Origin: Legionella hackeliae
GTDB taxonomy: Bacteria > Pseudomonadota > Gammaproteobacteria > Legionellales > Legionellaceae
Assembly: GCF_000953655.1 (NCBI RefSeq)
Contig: NZ_LN681225.1
Location: 1 to 64,000, forward strand
DNA: 64,000 nt
Direction of reading: 5' to 3'
Within the stretch, counting starts at the first letter, position 1. Each line of letters opens with the position of its first letter. The position numbers were made by a program, and so were the translations under genes. The notes beneath the pieces are model-generated. The model was not told the DNA's origin, did no database searches, and worked only from the letters and a program-made list of their open reading frames with translations. Shown here piece by piece: positions 19,507-29,514 of this stretch.

Positions 19507-20337
19507 ATGACGACAATAAAGATTGCACGATTAATCACGGGTACTCTCTTGCGTGAGGGAGCGGGCGTAAAGCTTCACCGCTATATTGGTCTTATCCGAC
19601 AAAATGATTTTGATCCAATTTTACTGCTTGATTTTTTTGATAGCGATAATGAGTTGGATTACATGGGTGGCTTCCCACCGCATCCACATCGTGGTTTTGA
19701 AACAGTGACTTATATGCTAAGTGGCAAAATGGAGCATCAGGATAATAAAGGTCATCGCGGTATCATAGGGCCTGGTGATGTTCAATGGATGACTGCTGGA
19801 CGGGGTATTATCCACTCGGAAATGCCCAAGCAAACCCAGGGGCAGTTAACGGGGTTACAACTTTGGTTTAACCTGCCCGCGGCCAACAAATGGGTTGAAC
19901 CCCGTTATCAGGAATATAAAGCAACGCAACTACCTGTTGAGACACATTCCTCGGGATTAAGCATCAAAGTTATTGCCGGCAAGACGGATCAGGGAACCCA
20001 ATCTCCTATTGACGGCATTGCCACTCAACCTATTTTTTTAGATATTAGTTTTGCGATTGAGGAAAAAATAGACCAGCATATACCAGAGGGGCATCAAGCT
20101 ATTCTCTTCACATTAGCAGGTGAAGTGACCATTGAAGGGCAAGTGGTCGCAGAAAAAGTACTTGCTGATTTAAGCGAAGGTACACGTGTATCTTTAGCGG
20201 GAAAACCCGGTACTCGATGTTTACTTGTTGCAGCCCAAAAAATAAAGGAACCTATTGCCTGGCTCGGTCCTTTTGTGATGAATACCCAACAAGAGGTTAG
20301 GCAGGCATTGGAAGATTATCGCAATGACCGTTTTTGA
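19507..20337 (+). CDS. Pirin family protein
   Basis: Pirins are bicupin iron proteins; bacterial members include quercetinases and redox or metabolic regulators. The N-terminal cupin has the metal-binding [16 protein letters not shown] and later GRGIIHSE; the second cupin is degenerate, as usual. The ATG at 19507 gives 276 residues starting MTTIKIARL, in place of a TTG 45 bases upstream. It is followed 14 bases later by wrbA in the same direction, so a two-gene oxidative or quinone stress operon is likely. Confidence 0.9.
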   Translation: MTTIKIARLITGTLLREGAGVKLHRYIGLIRQNDFDPILLLDFFDSDNELDYMGGFPPHPHRGFETVTYMLSGKMEHQDNKGHRGIIGPGDVQWMTAGRGIIHSEMPKQTQGQLTGLQLWFNLPAANKWVEPRYQEYKATQLPVETHSSGLSIKVIAGKTDQGTQSPIDGIATQPIFLDISFAIEEKIDQHIPEGHQAILFTLAGEVTIEGQVVAEKVLADLSEGTRVSLAGKPGTRCLLVAAQKIKEPIAWLGPFVMNTQQEVRQALEDYRNDRF

Positions 20338-20351
20338 TAAGGGAGAAAATA

Positions 20352-20951
20352 ATGGCCAAAGTGTTAGTGCTTTACTATTCCAGTTATGGACATGTGGAAA
20401 CAATGGCGGAAGAAGTGGCAAAAGGTGTGGCTGAAGTTGATGCTGTTAGTGTAGTAATTAAACGTGTTCCAGAACTTATGCCAGAAGAAGTTGCCAAAAA
20501 AGCAGGCGTTAAATTAGATCAAAAAGCTGAAATCGCAAAACCACAAGAGCTTACTGATTATGATGCCATTATTTTTGGTACTCCAACTCGCTTTGGTAAT
20601 ATGGCCTCGCAAATGCGCAATTTCCTTGATCAAACTGGGGGTATTTGGCTGAAAGGTGGTCTTATTGGCAAGGTTGCAAGTGTTTTTGTCTCTACTGGAA
20701 CAGGCGGAGGAAATGAGTCCACTATTTTATCGTTTTGGCATACCTTAGTTCATCACGGAATGATCATAGTGGGTACTCCTTATTCCGAGAAAGGATTGAC
20801 GGATTTAAGTGCGATGCGCGGTGGTTCGCCTTACGGCGCTGGTACTATTGCTGGAGCCGATGGAAGCCGTACGCCAAGCCCCGTTGAACGGCAAATTGCG
20901 CGTTCCCAGGGTAAGCATGTGGCTGGTATCACTAAAAAATTGTTTGGCTAA
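20352..20951 (+). CDS. wrbA: NAD(P)H:quinone oxidoreductase WrbA
   Basis: WrbA is a tetrameric flavodoxin-like FMN enzyme that reduces quinones by two electrons, avoiding semiquinones. The 199 residues begin [19 protein letters not shown] (FMN phosphate loop) and carry [20 protein letters not shown] and [17 protein letters not shown], both typical of WrbA. The ATG is preceded by GGGAG. It follows the pirin gene closely and its stop overlaps that of the convergent kinase gene by four bases. Confidence 0.95.
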   Translation: MAKVLVLYYSSYGHVETMAEEVAKGVAEVDAVSVVIKRVPELMPEEVAKKAGVKLDQKAEIAKPQELTDYDAIIFGTPTRFGNMASQMRNFLDQTGGIWLKGGLIGKVASVFVSTGTGGGNESTILSFWHTLVHHGMIIVGTPYSEKGLTDLSAMRGGSPYGAGTIAGADGSRTPSPVERQIARSQGKHVAGITKKLFG

Positions 20952-22228
20952 AAACGATCCGTTGGAGGCCCTGGTCCTTTTTCTGGTTTCATGACTGGCG
21001 CCTCTTCTTTTTTAGAACTCTTAAAGAAAAATCCTCCCCATTTCTTTTTCTTCGGCTTAATAACTGGTGCATCTTCCAGGCTGAGAGATTTTTCTGCTTT
21101 TAAGTTTGTCACTTTTTTATGACTGTTGTTATTGTGCTCTCCTTCTGGGTTAGTTTTAAAAATAGACGTTACTTGTTCTGGGAATTGGAGCTTCTCGGCT
21201 GTATTAAATAAATCGAATACTTCATTAAGACTGCCTCTATTTAGAGGTTTAAATGCTGTCATTTGATGAATAATCTCTTTTATAATTCGAGCGGCCTTAG
21301 GGTTAATTTCACCTTTAATGCCTTGAAATAAACCCGAATAATCATTCTTTTCAGCCATTTTCAGACGTTCCAAGCTTTTTATATCAGGATCATAACTGTC
21401 TAAATTTACTCGCCATAGTAATGCAAGAATACGACCCATTCCATAAATATCACTCTGTTGAGTGGTGCCTAAATCTAGAAGCACTTCTGGTGACACATAA
21501 GACATCGAGCCAACAGAGTCGTTAAGCATCTCGGCATCGTTAAGTTTGGCTAATCCAAAGTCAATCGTACCTACCAGGTTTTGCATAACGTCTACTATAA
21601 TGTTTTCGGGTTTTAAATCGCGATGAACTAGTCCGGCATCAAAAACCTGTGTTTGCAAAGCCTCTATTAGACTCTTACTGAGCATAAGTCGTTCTTTAAT
21701 CGTAAGTTTACGGACGCCAGTTAAGTCATCATTGAGAATATCGAAAAGTTCGCGTCCTTCCATACGACGGGAAACGCTATAAATGTGGTGATTAAATGTA
21801 ACAGGGTATTTCGCATGGGAGTGCGGTGTCTTTTCGGTAAGATTATATTCTTTGACAGCGTCGTCCATGGTGCGATATGTATGGGGACGTTGTTTGGCAA
21901 TGCGTCGCTTGCCATAAGGTTTGTGTTTAATGAGAACATCATCATGAGTCATGCGAATCGTCGCATTAATTGGATAAACAACACCAAATGACCCCTTCCC
22001 TAAGGGCGTCGAATCAATGGCCTCATAACGAGCACCGCCATTCTTACTTTCTCGCTGAATTACGGTTGATGTTAAAGCAACTTTGATTTTTTTCTTTTTA
22101 TAAGTAATTTGGTAATAAGTGGCTTCTTGCCACCCTTGTGTGCTATCACTTGTTTGTTCTAAAAGTGCTCGGAGTAAAGGGCGATGTTTCTTTTTGGGAT
22201 TGGCAGGGTTGATAAGCTTCTTTTTCAT
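20948..22228 (-). CDS. Eukaryotic-like Ser/Thr protein kinase, effector candidate
   Basis: A complete Hanks-type kinase core is visible: Gly-loop [11 protein letters not shown] (77-87), catalytic HRDLKPEN (D204), DFG (D223) and a [11 protein letters not shown] activation segment. The VAIK lysine is not obvious; the block around [15 protein letters not shown] is Lys-rich. There is no membrane anchor or PASTA domain, unlike bacterial PknB types, so it resembles the Legionella LegK effectors. The C-terminus is Lys/Glu/Pro-rich, with APVIKP and APVMKP about 20 residues apart. The ATG follows AAGGAAG. Which LegK group it belongs to was not determined. Confidence 0.88.
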   Translation of the reverse strand: MKKKLINPANPKKKHRPLLRALLEQTSDSTQGWQEATYYQITYKKKKIKVALTSTVIQRESKNGGARYEAIDSTPLGKGSFGVVYPINATIRMTHDDVLIKHKPYGKRRIAKQRPHTYRTMDDAVKEYNLTEKTPHSHAKYPVTFNHHIYSVSRRMEGRELFDILNDDLTGVRKLTIKERLMLSKSLIEALQTQVFDAGLVHRDLKPENIIVDVMQNLVGTIDFGLAKLNDAEMLNDSVGSMSYVSPEVLLDLGTTQQSDIYGMGRILALLWRVNLDSYDPDIKSLERLKMAEKNDYSGLFQGIKGEINPKAARIIKEIIHQMTAFKPLNRGSLNEVFDLFNTAEKLQFPEQVTSIFKTNPEGEHNNNSHKKVTNLKAEKSLSLEDAPVIKPKKKKWGGFFFKSSKKEEAPVMKPEKGPGPPTDRF

Positions 22229-22408
22229 AAGTCTTCCTTGAACTTAATCCTTACTGGGTTAAGTATAGGCCAATGAAAGGAATATATACACAAAGGATTA
22301 TATTTTGTCATTTTGATGTTTGCTGAGCAGAATAAATAATGTATAATCACTTGTCATTTTGCCCTCTACGAATGAGGGGGCTTTGCGTTAACTTCTGGCG
22401 AGACTGTG

Positions 22409-23323
22409 ATGGCAATCACTTTAATAATTTTTTCAATAATAGTTCTGACTGTAATTTGTGTGTTTGCTATGGTTTATGGGCTTTTCAAACAACCTGCTGT
22501 CAAGCTATCGCCACTTGACTACATCAAACTATCCGCTAGTGGAGTTGTGGCATTTATTGCAGATACCCTCGGTATTGGCAGTTTCGCTGTTAATGTTGCT
22601 TTGGCAAAGCTATTGGGGACTTTTCCTGATGATGAATTACCGGCGGTCAATAACGGTGCTCAGGTGATTCCTGGCACGATAGAATCCTTTTTTTTCATGC
22701 GGCTTGTCGATGTTGATCTTACTACCTTAATTACTTTGGTATTGGGTACTTGTGTTGGAGGTCTTATCGGTGGCAGTGTCGTAAGTCGTCTAAGTAAGCA
22801 GGCTATTCGCTTAGCCATGATGTGTTGTTTTGTAGCAATTATAGGACTACTAATTTGTCATCAATTTCGTTTAATGCCTATTGGTGGTGATATTGTTGAA
22901 CTTCATTCCTGGAAGTTAGTAATTGGTTTTTTTGCCATGGTTATTTGTGGTGCACTCACTTCGGTAGGCGTTGGTTTGTTTGTTATGGTACAGGCAGTTC
23001 TGTTTCTGTTGAATGTTTCGCCAGTGGTTGCTTTTCCCATTATGACAACGGCAGGGGCTATGCAGCAGCCATTAACAACACTTGTTTTTGTCCAACAAAA
23101 TAAAATTCCTTTGAAAAAAACGTTCATTCTAAGTTTAGCTGGGTGTCTTGGTGTCTTTATCACCTTACCTGTATTTGCCAAACTTACTGTCACATGGTTA
23201 CATTCCCTGCTACTTGCTATTTTATTTTTTAATCTTTACGCAATTACGCGCACCTATTTACGCGCTAGACCGCAAAAACGTTTTTCTTCTGCTCCAGAGA
23301 TCTCCTTTGCTTCGGCTGACTAA
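22409..23323 (+). CDS. Sulfite exporter TauE/SafE family membrane protein
   Basis: About eight hydrophobic segments in two halves, with the family-typical glycine-rich GTCVGGLIGGSVVSRLS and the C-terminal half VICGALTSVGVGLFVM. TauE/SafE proteins export small sulfonates or sulfite, or transport other anions; the substrate is not predictable here. The ATG at 22409 directly follows a GTG at 22406, which is the other possible start. A TATAAT lies near 22340. No sulfur-metabolism genes are adjacent. Confidence 0.85.
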   Translation: MAITLIIFSIIVLTVICVFAMVYGLFKQPAVKLSPLDYIKLSASGVVAFIADTLGIGSFAVNVALAKLLGTFPDDELPAVNNGAQVIPGTIESFFFMRLVDVDLTTLITLVLGTCVGGLIGGSVVSRLSKQAIRLAMMCCFVAIIGLLICHQFRLMPIGGDIVELHSWKLVIGFFAMVICGALTSVGVGLFVMVQAVLFLLNVSPVVAFPIMTTAGAMQQPLTTLVFVQQNKIPLKKTFILSLAGCLGVFITLPVFAKLTVTWLHSLLLAILFFNLYAITRTYLRARPQKRFSSAPEISFASAD

Positions 23324-23462
23324 ATTCTGTTTTTAAGACCTCAACTAAAAATGGTAAAATAAAAAGACAAGTAGGATAGCTCATCTATGCTAGATTGCTC
23401 TCAGCGCAAAATATCTAACAATTTTATATAATGAATAGTTATATTCCACAAAAGGCCTATTG

Positions 23463-23942
23463 ATGGAAGAGGAAAAAAGTAAATCACAGAAAAAGCGTGA
23501 CGCAGAAGCTTTGCAGAAAGTAGGCGTTAAGTTAATAGCCTTGAGCGCAGCCAAACTTGATGAGTTGCCCTTAACTCCAAATTTGCGGCAAGCCATTATG
23601 GATGCGAAGGCGATTAAAAGTCATGGCGCAATAAGACGCCAGTCACAATTGATAGGTAAGCTCATGCGGGCGGCTGATAGCGAAGCCATTTTGAATGCTT
23701 ACGAAGCGCTTGTAGCTGAAGACAGTGCTCAGACTGCTGCATTTCATGAGTTGGAACTATGGCGTGAGCGTTTGATTAATGAAGGAAAAGAGGCTCTAAC
23801 AGAGTTTATTGATCATTATCATCCTGCTGATGTGCAACAACTAAGACAATTGGTAAAAAAGGCAGTTGATGAAAAGAATGCCAATAAGCATATCGGTGCT
23901 TCCAAGGCATTGTTTCGCTTTTTAAGGTTATGTTTGTCATGA
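23463..23942 (+). CDS. darP: Ribosome biogenesis factor DarP (YjgA, DUF615)
   Basis: DarP associates with late 50S precursors and helps their maturation. The 159 residues are helical and charged, starting EEEKSKSQKKRDAEALQKVG with the conserved ELPLTPNLRQAI and GAIRRQSQLIGKLMR. A TTG one codon upstream is possible, but ATG at 23463 is preferred. The last bases overlap the rlmKL start (ATGA), which joins two genes acting on 23S rRNA and the 50S subunit. Confidence 0.93.
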   Translation: MEEEKSKSQKKRDAEALQKVGVKLIALSAAKLDELPLTPNLRQAIMDAKAIKSHGAIRRQSQLIGKLMRAADSEAILNAYEALVAEDSAQTAAFHELELWRERLINEGKEALTEFIDHYHPADVQQLRQLVKKAVDEKNANKHIGASKALFRFLRLCLS

Positions 23943-26047
23943 AATATTCATTATTTATTAGCTGTCCAAAAGGATTGGAGTACTTGCTTGAGGAAGAGCT
24001 TAAAACCTTGGGTTTGCACGTTACACGTGTAAGTCCTCAAGGAGTATATGGTGAAGGCGACATTGCTGTTATTTACCAGCTTTGTTTATGGTCACGCCTG
24101 GCTAATCGTGTACAACTTCTATTATTTAGTGGTCAAGCGCATAATGAGCAAAGTCTTTATCAACTTTGTAATCAATTTCCCTGGCAAACGGTATTTACAG
24201 CGGATAAAACGTTAGCGATTGAGTTTCATGGTTCATCCACTCATATTCGTAATTCGATGTTTGGTGCTCAAGTCGTTAAAGATGGAATTGTTGATCATTT
24301 TCGTCAGTTTAAAGGATTGCGTCCTTCGATTGATCGTGAAAAACCACAAATTCGGCTTCATGCTCATCTAAAAAACGATATTATTACTGTCAGTTTTGAC
24401 TTAACAGGTTACAGTTTGCATCAACGTGGTTATCGTACTCAGGCAGGTGATGCGCCTCTTAAGGAAAACCTTGCAGCAGCCATGCTTATTCGGGCAAAGT
24501 GGCCGCAATTCGCTGAGAAAGGTTATAGTTTGCATGATCCTTTTTGTGGTTCCGGGACTATTGTCATTGAAGCGGCAATGATGGCAAGTCATATTGCCCC
24601 AGGTCTTTTGCGACAAGATCAATCACTTGTTCACTGGGCACAACATCAACCCTCCTTGTGGGAAAAAGTCCGCACTTTAGCACTACAACAGGTTAAACCT
24701 CTTCATGTTAAACTAAGAGGAACAGATAGTAATTCCAAATTAATTAAAATAGCGCATGCAAATGCTGAGCGAGCTGGCGTACTTCCTCTGGTTGAGTTTG
24801 AAACAATGGCTGTTAAGGACTGTCGACCTAATCATGAACACGGCTTAGTCATTTGTAATCCACCCTATGGTGAGCGTCTAAGTGATGCGACGCAGCTTGT
24901 TCCCCTCTATCAGCAATTGGGAACGACGCTACATACCTATTATCAGGGATGGCAAGCCGCTGTTTTAACCTCCAATGTCATGTTAGCCAAAGCGTTGGGT
25001 TTGCGAGCGGGTAAACAATATTCATTGTTTAATGGACCTTTAGAGTGCAAATTGTATTGTGTGGCTGTTGAAAGTGATAATCGTCTTAAAACAGGCAAAG
25101 AGGGAACATTATCTTCTGGTGCCCAGATGCTTGCCAATCGTTTGCGCAAAAATGTTCAACATTTACAAAAATGGGCGAAACGCAATCAAATCAGTTGTTA
25201 TCGAGTTTATGATGCTGATTTACCGGAATATGCTTATGCGATTGATCTCTATGGTGATTATGCGGTGTTGCAAGAATATACAGCCCCTGCCACAATTCCA
25301 ACGCATAAAGCTGAAAAGCGCAGTCTTGAAGTCATTCAAGTTGTGCCTGAGATCTTAGGTATTTCTCCGGACAAGTTGGTTGTTAAACAACGTAAGCAGC
25401 AGAAAGGCAGCAATCAATACCAAAAAATGAATCAAATTAAACACGAGATAATCGTCGATGAAGGACCTGCAAAGTTAAAAGTTAATCTCTATGATTATTT
25501 GGATACGGGTTTATTTTTAGATCATCGCCCTTTACGTATGCGTTTTGGACAACTAAAAAAAGGGGTGCGTTTTCTTAATTGCTTTTGCTATACAGCAAGT
25601 GCGAGTGTACATGCGGCATTAGCAGGTGCGTTAACTACAAACGTCGATTTATCAAAAACCTATCTAAAATGGGCGGAAGATAATTTTAAACTTAATCATA
25701 TCAATTTATCAAAACATCAATTCGTCCATTATGATTGCTTAGAATGGTTAAAAATTACCCGTGATCGTTTCGATGTTATATTTTTAGATCCTCCAAGTTT
25801 TTCAAATTCAAAACGAATGCAACAAACTCTTGATGTGCAACGCGATCAAGAGCTATTAATTGATGCCGCTATGCGCCTGTTAAATCCAGAAGGAATACTG
25901 TATTTCTCTACTAACTTTAGGCATTTCAAACTGTTGCCTTCTATTCGTGCAAAATACAAAGTTCAAGATATTAGTGCAGAAACTATTGATTTGGATTTTA
26001 AGCGTAGTAAACGCATCCATCATAGTTTTGTGATCACTAAACTTTAA
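23939..26047 (+). CDS. rlmL: Bifunctional 23S rRNA m2G2445/m7G2069 methyltransferase RlmKL
   Basis: The N-terminal THUMP and methyltransferase half (RlmL) makes m2G2445, with catalytic motif NPPYGERL and the SAM loop DPFCGSGTIVIEA. The C-terminal half (RlmK) makes m7G2069, with FLNCFCYTAS and DPPSFSNSKRM. Starting from the ATG that overlaps the darP stop gives 702 residues, the same as E. coli RlmL; an ATG three codons upstream is the alternative. It is followed by a strong terminator. Confidence 0.96.
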   Translation: MKYSLFISCPKGLEYLLEEELKTLGLHVTRVSPQGVYGEGDIAVIYQLCLWSRLANRVQLLLFSGQAHNEQSLYQLCNQFPWQTVFTADKTLAIEFHGSSTHIRNSMFGAQVVKDGIVDHFRQFKGLRPSIDREKPQIRLHAHLKNDIITVSFDLTGYSLHQRGYRTQAGDAPLKENLAAAMLIRAKWPQFAEKGYSLHDPFCGSGTIVIEAAMMASHIAPGLLRQDQSLVHWAQHQPSLWEKVRTLALQQVKPLHVKLRGTDSNSKLIKIAHANAERAGVLPLVEFETMAVKDCRPNHEHGLVICNPPYGERLSDATQLVPLYQQLGTTLHTYYQGWQAAVLTSNVMLAKALGLRAGKQYSLFNGPLECKLYCVAVESDNRLKTGKEGTLSSGAQMLANRLRKNVQHLQKWAKRNQISCYRVYDADLPEYAYAIDLYGDYAVLQEYTAPATIPTHKAEKRSLEVIQVVPEILGISPDKLVVKQRKQQKGSNQYQKMNQIKHEIIVDEGPAKLKVNLYDYLDTGLFLDHRPLRMRFGQLKKGVRFLNCFCYTASASVHAALAGALTTNVDLSKTYLKWAEDNFKLNHINLSKHQFVHYDCLEWLKITRDRFDVIFLDPPSFSNSKRMQQTLDVQRDQELLIDAAMRLLNPEGILYFSTNFRHFKLLPSIRAKYKVQDISAETIDLDFKRSKRIHHSFVITKL

Positions 26048-26052
26048 AATTT

Positions 26053-26082
26053 GCTATGGAATTAGAAATTCCATAGCTTTTT
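26053..26082 (+). terminator. Rho-independent terminator after rlmL
   Basis: GCTATGGAATT (26053-26063) and AATTCCATAGC (26067-26077) form a perfect 11-bp stem with a 3-base loop, followed by five T. It may also slow transcription from the convergent gene. Confidence 0.88.
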
Positions 26083-26088
26083 AAATAT

Positions 26089-26646
26089 CTAGACGGTGTC
26101 ATCAGCAGACGGTTTTTCCACTGATGCATTGACTGTATTTACTGGGACAGGCGTAGGCTCGCCGTGAATAGCGGTTTCCAGCTTTTTCATACGACCGTAT
26201 TTAAAAAATATTTCCGCAGTTAGATATAACGGTGCTATTAATGCTTGCCAGACGTTATCCACTAAGGCAGGTCGCTTACCCTCTATGTAATGTCCCCCTA
26301 ATTGTAGTACCCAACCAGAGATGAAAGTCACGATAAACATCCAGAGTGCAAAGCTGGTAGGGCCGGCCCAGCTGATAAGATGAGCTATCCAAAGCAGGAA
26401 AAATAAAATAGGGGTTAAGACCAAAGCGAGTCGCCAATTTAAAAGGAAATAATAAATGAGGAGTATAACTGTCGCGATTTCCGCAAGCGTAGTATCCATT
26501 ACTCCTGGGACGATTAAATGGAAAAACCCTAAGAAAATCATTAAAGAGAAGATAATTAAAGGAACACCCACAAGATGAGTGTAAAGAGTAATCGGTTTCT
26601 GATGGTATTCCGCATAAAACTGAGCTTGCTCAATAAATGATTTCAT
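26089..26646 (-). CDS. Mpo1-like (DUF962) membrane protein
   Basis: Four to five hydrophobic segments and the family motifs FYAEYHQKPITLYTHLVGVP at the N-terminus and QLGGHYIEGKRPALVDN in the C-terminal half mark the DUF962/YGL010w family. Yeast Mpo1 is an Fe2+-dependent dioxygenase acting in alpha-oxidation of 2-hydroxy fatty acids; the conserved His residues (YHQK, THLVG, GGHYIEG) are present. The bacterial role is unproven. The start at 26646 is favoured because AGGA lies at good distance; another ATG is three codons upstream. Confidence 0.85.
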   Translation of the reverse strand: MKSFIEQAQFYAEYHQKPITLYTHLVGVPLIIFSLMIFLGFFHLIVPGVMDTTLAEIATVILLIYYFLLNWRLALVLTPILFFLLWIAHLISWAGPTSFALWMFIVTFISGWVLQLGGHYIEGKRPALVDNVWQALIAPLYLTAEIFFKYGRMKKLETAIHGEPTPVPVNTVNASVEKPSADDTV

Positions 26647-26872
26647 TTTAATCATCCTGAAAAGTTTAATGAAAAAATAGCACAGTCTTGCTGAAAGACC
26701 AAGCTGCTCAATTACCTTTTAGTGTAGCATACGTCAGGAATGGTCAATGATCACACCAGCCAACCAGATATTTAATCTTGCTTTTGTACTATTCATGGCA
26801 AAAACAAGGCGTTCTTGATCCTTTTTGCACAAATTGTTATCATGTTCGGCCAGGAATAAAGCACCAGCCATT

Positions 26873-28000
26873 ATGAAATATCTAAAAATTTTGCTCACCT
26901 TATGTTTATTCAACGTCGGAATTGCCAGCGCTGACCAGCCGAGTTTACGTGATAAAATAGGTCAAATGCTTATCATTGGCTTTGAAGGTAAAGAGCTCAA
27001 CGACTCTTCTCCAATTGCCAAAGCTATAGATGAAAACAATATTGGCGGAGTTATTTTGTTTGATTACAACTTTCGCACCAAAACCTTTGATAAAAACATC
27101 GCCAACCCTGCTCAAGTAAAAAAATTGAATGAACAATTACAGGTAGCAAATAGTAGTGCGAATAAAAAGCATAATCGTCCGCAACTACCTTTGTTGATTT
27201 CAGTGGATTATGAAGGAGGGGCTGTAGATCGCCTCAAGGCAGACTATGGTTTTCCACAAACCGTTTCAGCTGCTGATGTAGGTAAGATGACCCCAGAAGC
27301 TGCTAACGAAGTGGCAACTGTAATGACCAATACACTGGAGGAGGCTGGTTTCAACTTGGATTTTGCACCAGATGTTGATGTTAATGTCAATCCGGATAAT
27401 CCTATTATTGGTATGCTAGGGCGCAGTTTTTCAGACAAGCCTGAAGATGTCGCTCTCTACAGCACTATCTTTTCACAAGATTTTTTACAGCATCATATTC
27501 AATGTGCCTATAAACATTTTCCTGGTCACGGTAGCTCAAATGCTGACTCCCATTTAGGATTTGTGGATGTCACTGATTCCTGGAAGGAATATGAATTAGA
27601 TCCCTACAGGCTTTTGCTGAACAGTGATACTCCTTGCGGTATGATTATGACAGCACATATAGTCAATCGTAAATTGGACGACTCTGGTTTGCCTGCTACG
27701 TTATCCCATAAAATACTCACGGACATTTTGCGTGAGCAGTTACAATTTAAAGGCGTGATTATCACTGATGATATGCAAATGAAAGCGATTAGTGAACATT
27801 TTGGGTTAGAGCATGCTTTAACTTTAGCCGTTAATGCGGGCGCAGATATGCTTTTATTTGGGAACCAGCTCTCTGAAGATCCACAAGATCCTGAAGAAAT
27901 TATTGATATTATAGAAGCCAAGGTAAAAAAAGGTGAAATCAAGGAAGAAAGAATTAATGAGGCTTATCAACATATTGTTGCGTTTAAACAAATAAAATAA
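26873..28000 (+). CDS. Exported glycoside hydrolase family 3 protein (NagZ-like beta-N-acetylglucosaminidase)
   Basis: GH3 N-acetylglucosaminidases cleave GlcNAc-anhydroMurNAc or related sugars in cell-wall turnover. The conserved catalytic loop KHFPGHGSSNADSH and the nucleophile region ITDDMQMKAI are intact. The ATG at 26873 yields a signal peptide (MKYLKILLTLCLFNVGIASA), so the enzyme is exported, unlike the cytoplasmic NagZ of enteric bacteria; a start 48 bases upstream would spoil that. 375 residues. Substrate by family inference. Confidence 0.9.
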   Translation: MKYLKILLTLCLFNVGIASADQPSLRDKIGQMLIIGFEGKELNDSSPIAKAIDENNIGGVILFDYNFRTKTFDKNIANPAQVKKLNEQLQVANSSANKKHNRPQLPLLISVDYEGGAVDRLKADYGFPQTVSAADVGKMTPEAANEVATVMTNTLEEAGFNLDFAPDVDVNVNPDNPIIGMLGRSFSDKPEDVALYSTIFSQDFLQHHIQCAYKHFPGHGSSNADSHLGFVDVTDSWKEYELDPYRLLLNSDTPCGMIMTAHIVNRKLDDSGLPATLSHKILTDILREQLQFKGVIITDDMQMKAISEHFGLEHALTLAVNAGADMLLFGNQLSEDPQDPEEIIDIIEAKVKKGEIKEERINEAYQHIVAFKQIK

Positions 28001-28057
28001 GCAAGTTCAAGCTGGATTGATGTTTACACTATTTGATTAACTTAAGGAAGAGAAGCA

Positions 28058-28756
28058 ATGAAACATACGGCCGATAATAATACGCTTGAAACTCCAGAAA
28101 AATCGGTGGCAGCTCGAAGAGAAGAATTGCTTAAAAAAGGATTTATTGGGGGAGCTCCTAAAAAAAAAGAGAGTAAAGTTATTGCTACTGAAACAGTGCC
28201 AGAAAAGCTTGCTCATCCTACCCTGTCCCGTCCAATGGGGCCTAAAGCTCGCAAACTCCCAAGCAAAAAAGCGCGATTTGGCCAAGGACAGGGCACATTT
28301 TTTAGCCAGGTAGAAGAAGCAGTACCGTTACAATCGGAAGATAAATTAGTCTCCAGGCTTAAAGAGGCCATCCTGGAAGCTCAGAGGAAATATCATGAAC
28401 ACTATTTGCATGGTACTTATCCACGTGAAGAAAATGGATGGTTTAGCTTGTTGCGTCATCGCTTATTTGGGCAGGAGAAGGCAGAAAGTTTTAGTAACAT
28501 TAAAGCAAGCACCCTTCTCCAGATGATAGAAAACCTGGACAATCTTTTTAATGATCCAAATACTAGATACCAATTTCATTCATTTGCATCTTATTTGCTT
28601 GATGAATTTAATGTATTGCTTAAACAAGAAAGCCTTTCCGTAAAAAAACCACGGGCAGGTGAACACTACAATGCATCGTATTGGTTAGAAATACGAAATG
28701 AACTAAACGGGTTGCTAACAGAAGAAGCCTACATGAAGTCAGAATACTGTGGCTAG
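28058..28756 (+). CDS. Hypothetical protein
   Basis: I do not recognise this 232-residue protein. The first 100 residues are strongly basic and probably disordered (Lys-rich, GGAPKKKESK, KARKLPSKKARFGQGQG); the rest is helical with GWFSLLRHRLFGQEKAESF. There is no signal peptide. AAGGAAGAG precedes the ATG. It converges with the next gene with a four-base stop overlap. The basic N-terminus may bind nucleic acid or be a secretion-related region; neither is shown. Confidence 0.72.
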   Translation: MKHTADNNTLETPEKSVAARREELLKKGFIGGAPKKKESKVIATETVPEKLAHPTLSRPMGPKARKLPSKKARFGQGQGTFFSQVEEAVPLQSEDKLVSRLKEAILEAQRKYHEHYLHGTYPREENGWFSLLRHRLFGQEKAESFSNIKASTLLQMIENLDNLFNDPNTRYQFHSFASYLLDEFNVLLKQESLSVKKPRAGEHYNASYWLEIRNELNGLLTEEAYMKSEYCG

Positions 28757-29415
28757 GAATTATTGCTCATACCTGAACTTGATAATGGATAGTTTGGCAT
28801 GCTTGTATAAATACAATGAATCAAGTGACTCATCTGTGCTGAGTTAGCGTTTTTTCGAAATAGCATGTTAACAAATTCTGCTGATTCCATAGGCCATCTG
28901 TTAGCTTCATTGCTTTCTTGTTCATTGAGCTGTATTATGAGTTCGACATTATCTTCTAAAAAGACATCAATGGCTTTTTTGTCAAAGGCTACCAAAGCCC
29001 CCGATTTTATACTTAAAAAACCCCCTTTAGGAATTACTTCATACATTTTTCGAGTGGTGATATGGATGAATTTGTCGAGAACTGGATTATAAGCATAAAT
29101 TTCTTCAGGGAGAGGGTTAGGGATAATAAATACCGATAAAGCTCTCTTTTTTAGAAATGTAGCAATTGAAAAGAGGTCATACCCGGCCTCACAGATCTTT
29201 TGTAAAGGTAGGTAGCCTAAGGCTTTTTTTATGCCGACATTTGCTAAGTCTGCCATTCGCTCATCTTTTTGAAAGTCAGCAGGAGACCGGATGGTCGCAA
29301 AGAAGGTATCAATATCCGGTTGAGGCAGTTTATTCTGTACAGAAATAGAATCCTGCTTGCGTCGTTGCTTTTTAGGCGAGCTGGGAATATTGAAGAATTT
29401 TTTGACTGCGAACAT
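28753..29415 (-). CDS. Hypothetical protein, PmrA-controlled Dot/Icm effector candidate
   Basis: I do not recognise the 220 residues (MFAVKKFFNIPSSPKKQRRK at the start; LIIQLNEQESNEANRWPMES in the C-terminal half). The protein looks soluble. Its promoter has the same tandem PmrA box and -10 spacing as the 10285 gene. The Shine-Dalgarno is poor, as for that gene. The C-terminal residues PLSSSGMSNNS are small and polar. The two PmrA-box genes share no obvious sequence similarity. Effector status is inferred from regulation and lack of known function. Confidence 0.75.
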   Translation of the reverse strand: MFAVKKFFNIPSSPKKQRRKQDSISVQNKLPQPDIDTFFATIRSPADFQKDERMADLANVGIKKALGYLPLQKICEAGYDLFSIATFLKKRALSVFIIPNPLPEEIYAYNPVLDKFIHITTRKMYEVIPKGGFLSIKSGALVAFDKKAIDVFLEDNVELIIQLNEQESNEANRWPMESAEFVNMLFRKNANSAQMSHLIHCIYTSMPNYPLSSSGMSNNS

Positions 29416-29451
29416 ATTACGACTTGGGCATAAAAATTTTAAGTTATCGTG

Positions 29452-29483
29452 ATTGTAAAATTTATTTATTAAGAGAATATTAA
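29452..29483 (-). promoter_or_regulatory. PmrA-type promoter (tandem TTAAT repeat)
   Basis: On the minus strand TTAATATT-CTC-TTAAT (29483-29468) repeats TTAAT at 11-base spacing, and TACAAT (29457-29452) follows 10 bases after the second half. This is the same layout as at 10222-10254: TTAATATT, 3 bases, TTAAT, 10 bases, -10 hexamer. Confidence 0.75.
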
Positions 29484-29514
29484 TGATTGCCCTTCAGCAT
29501 GGCATTAACATTCA

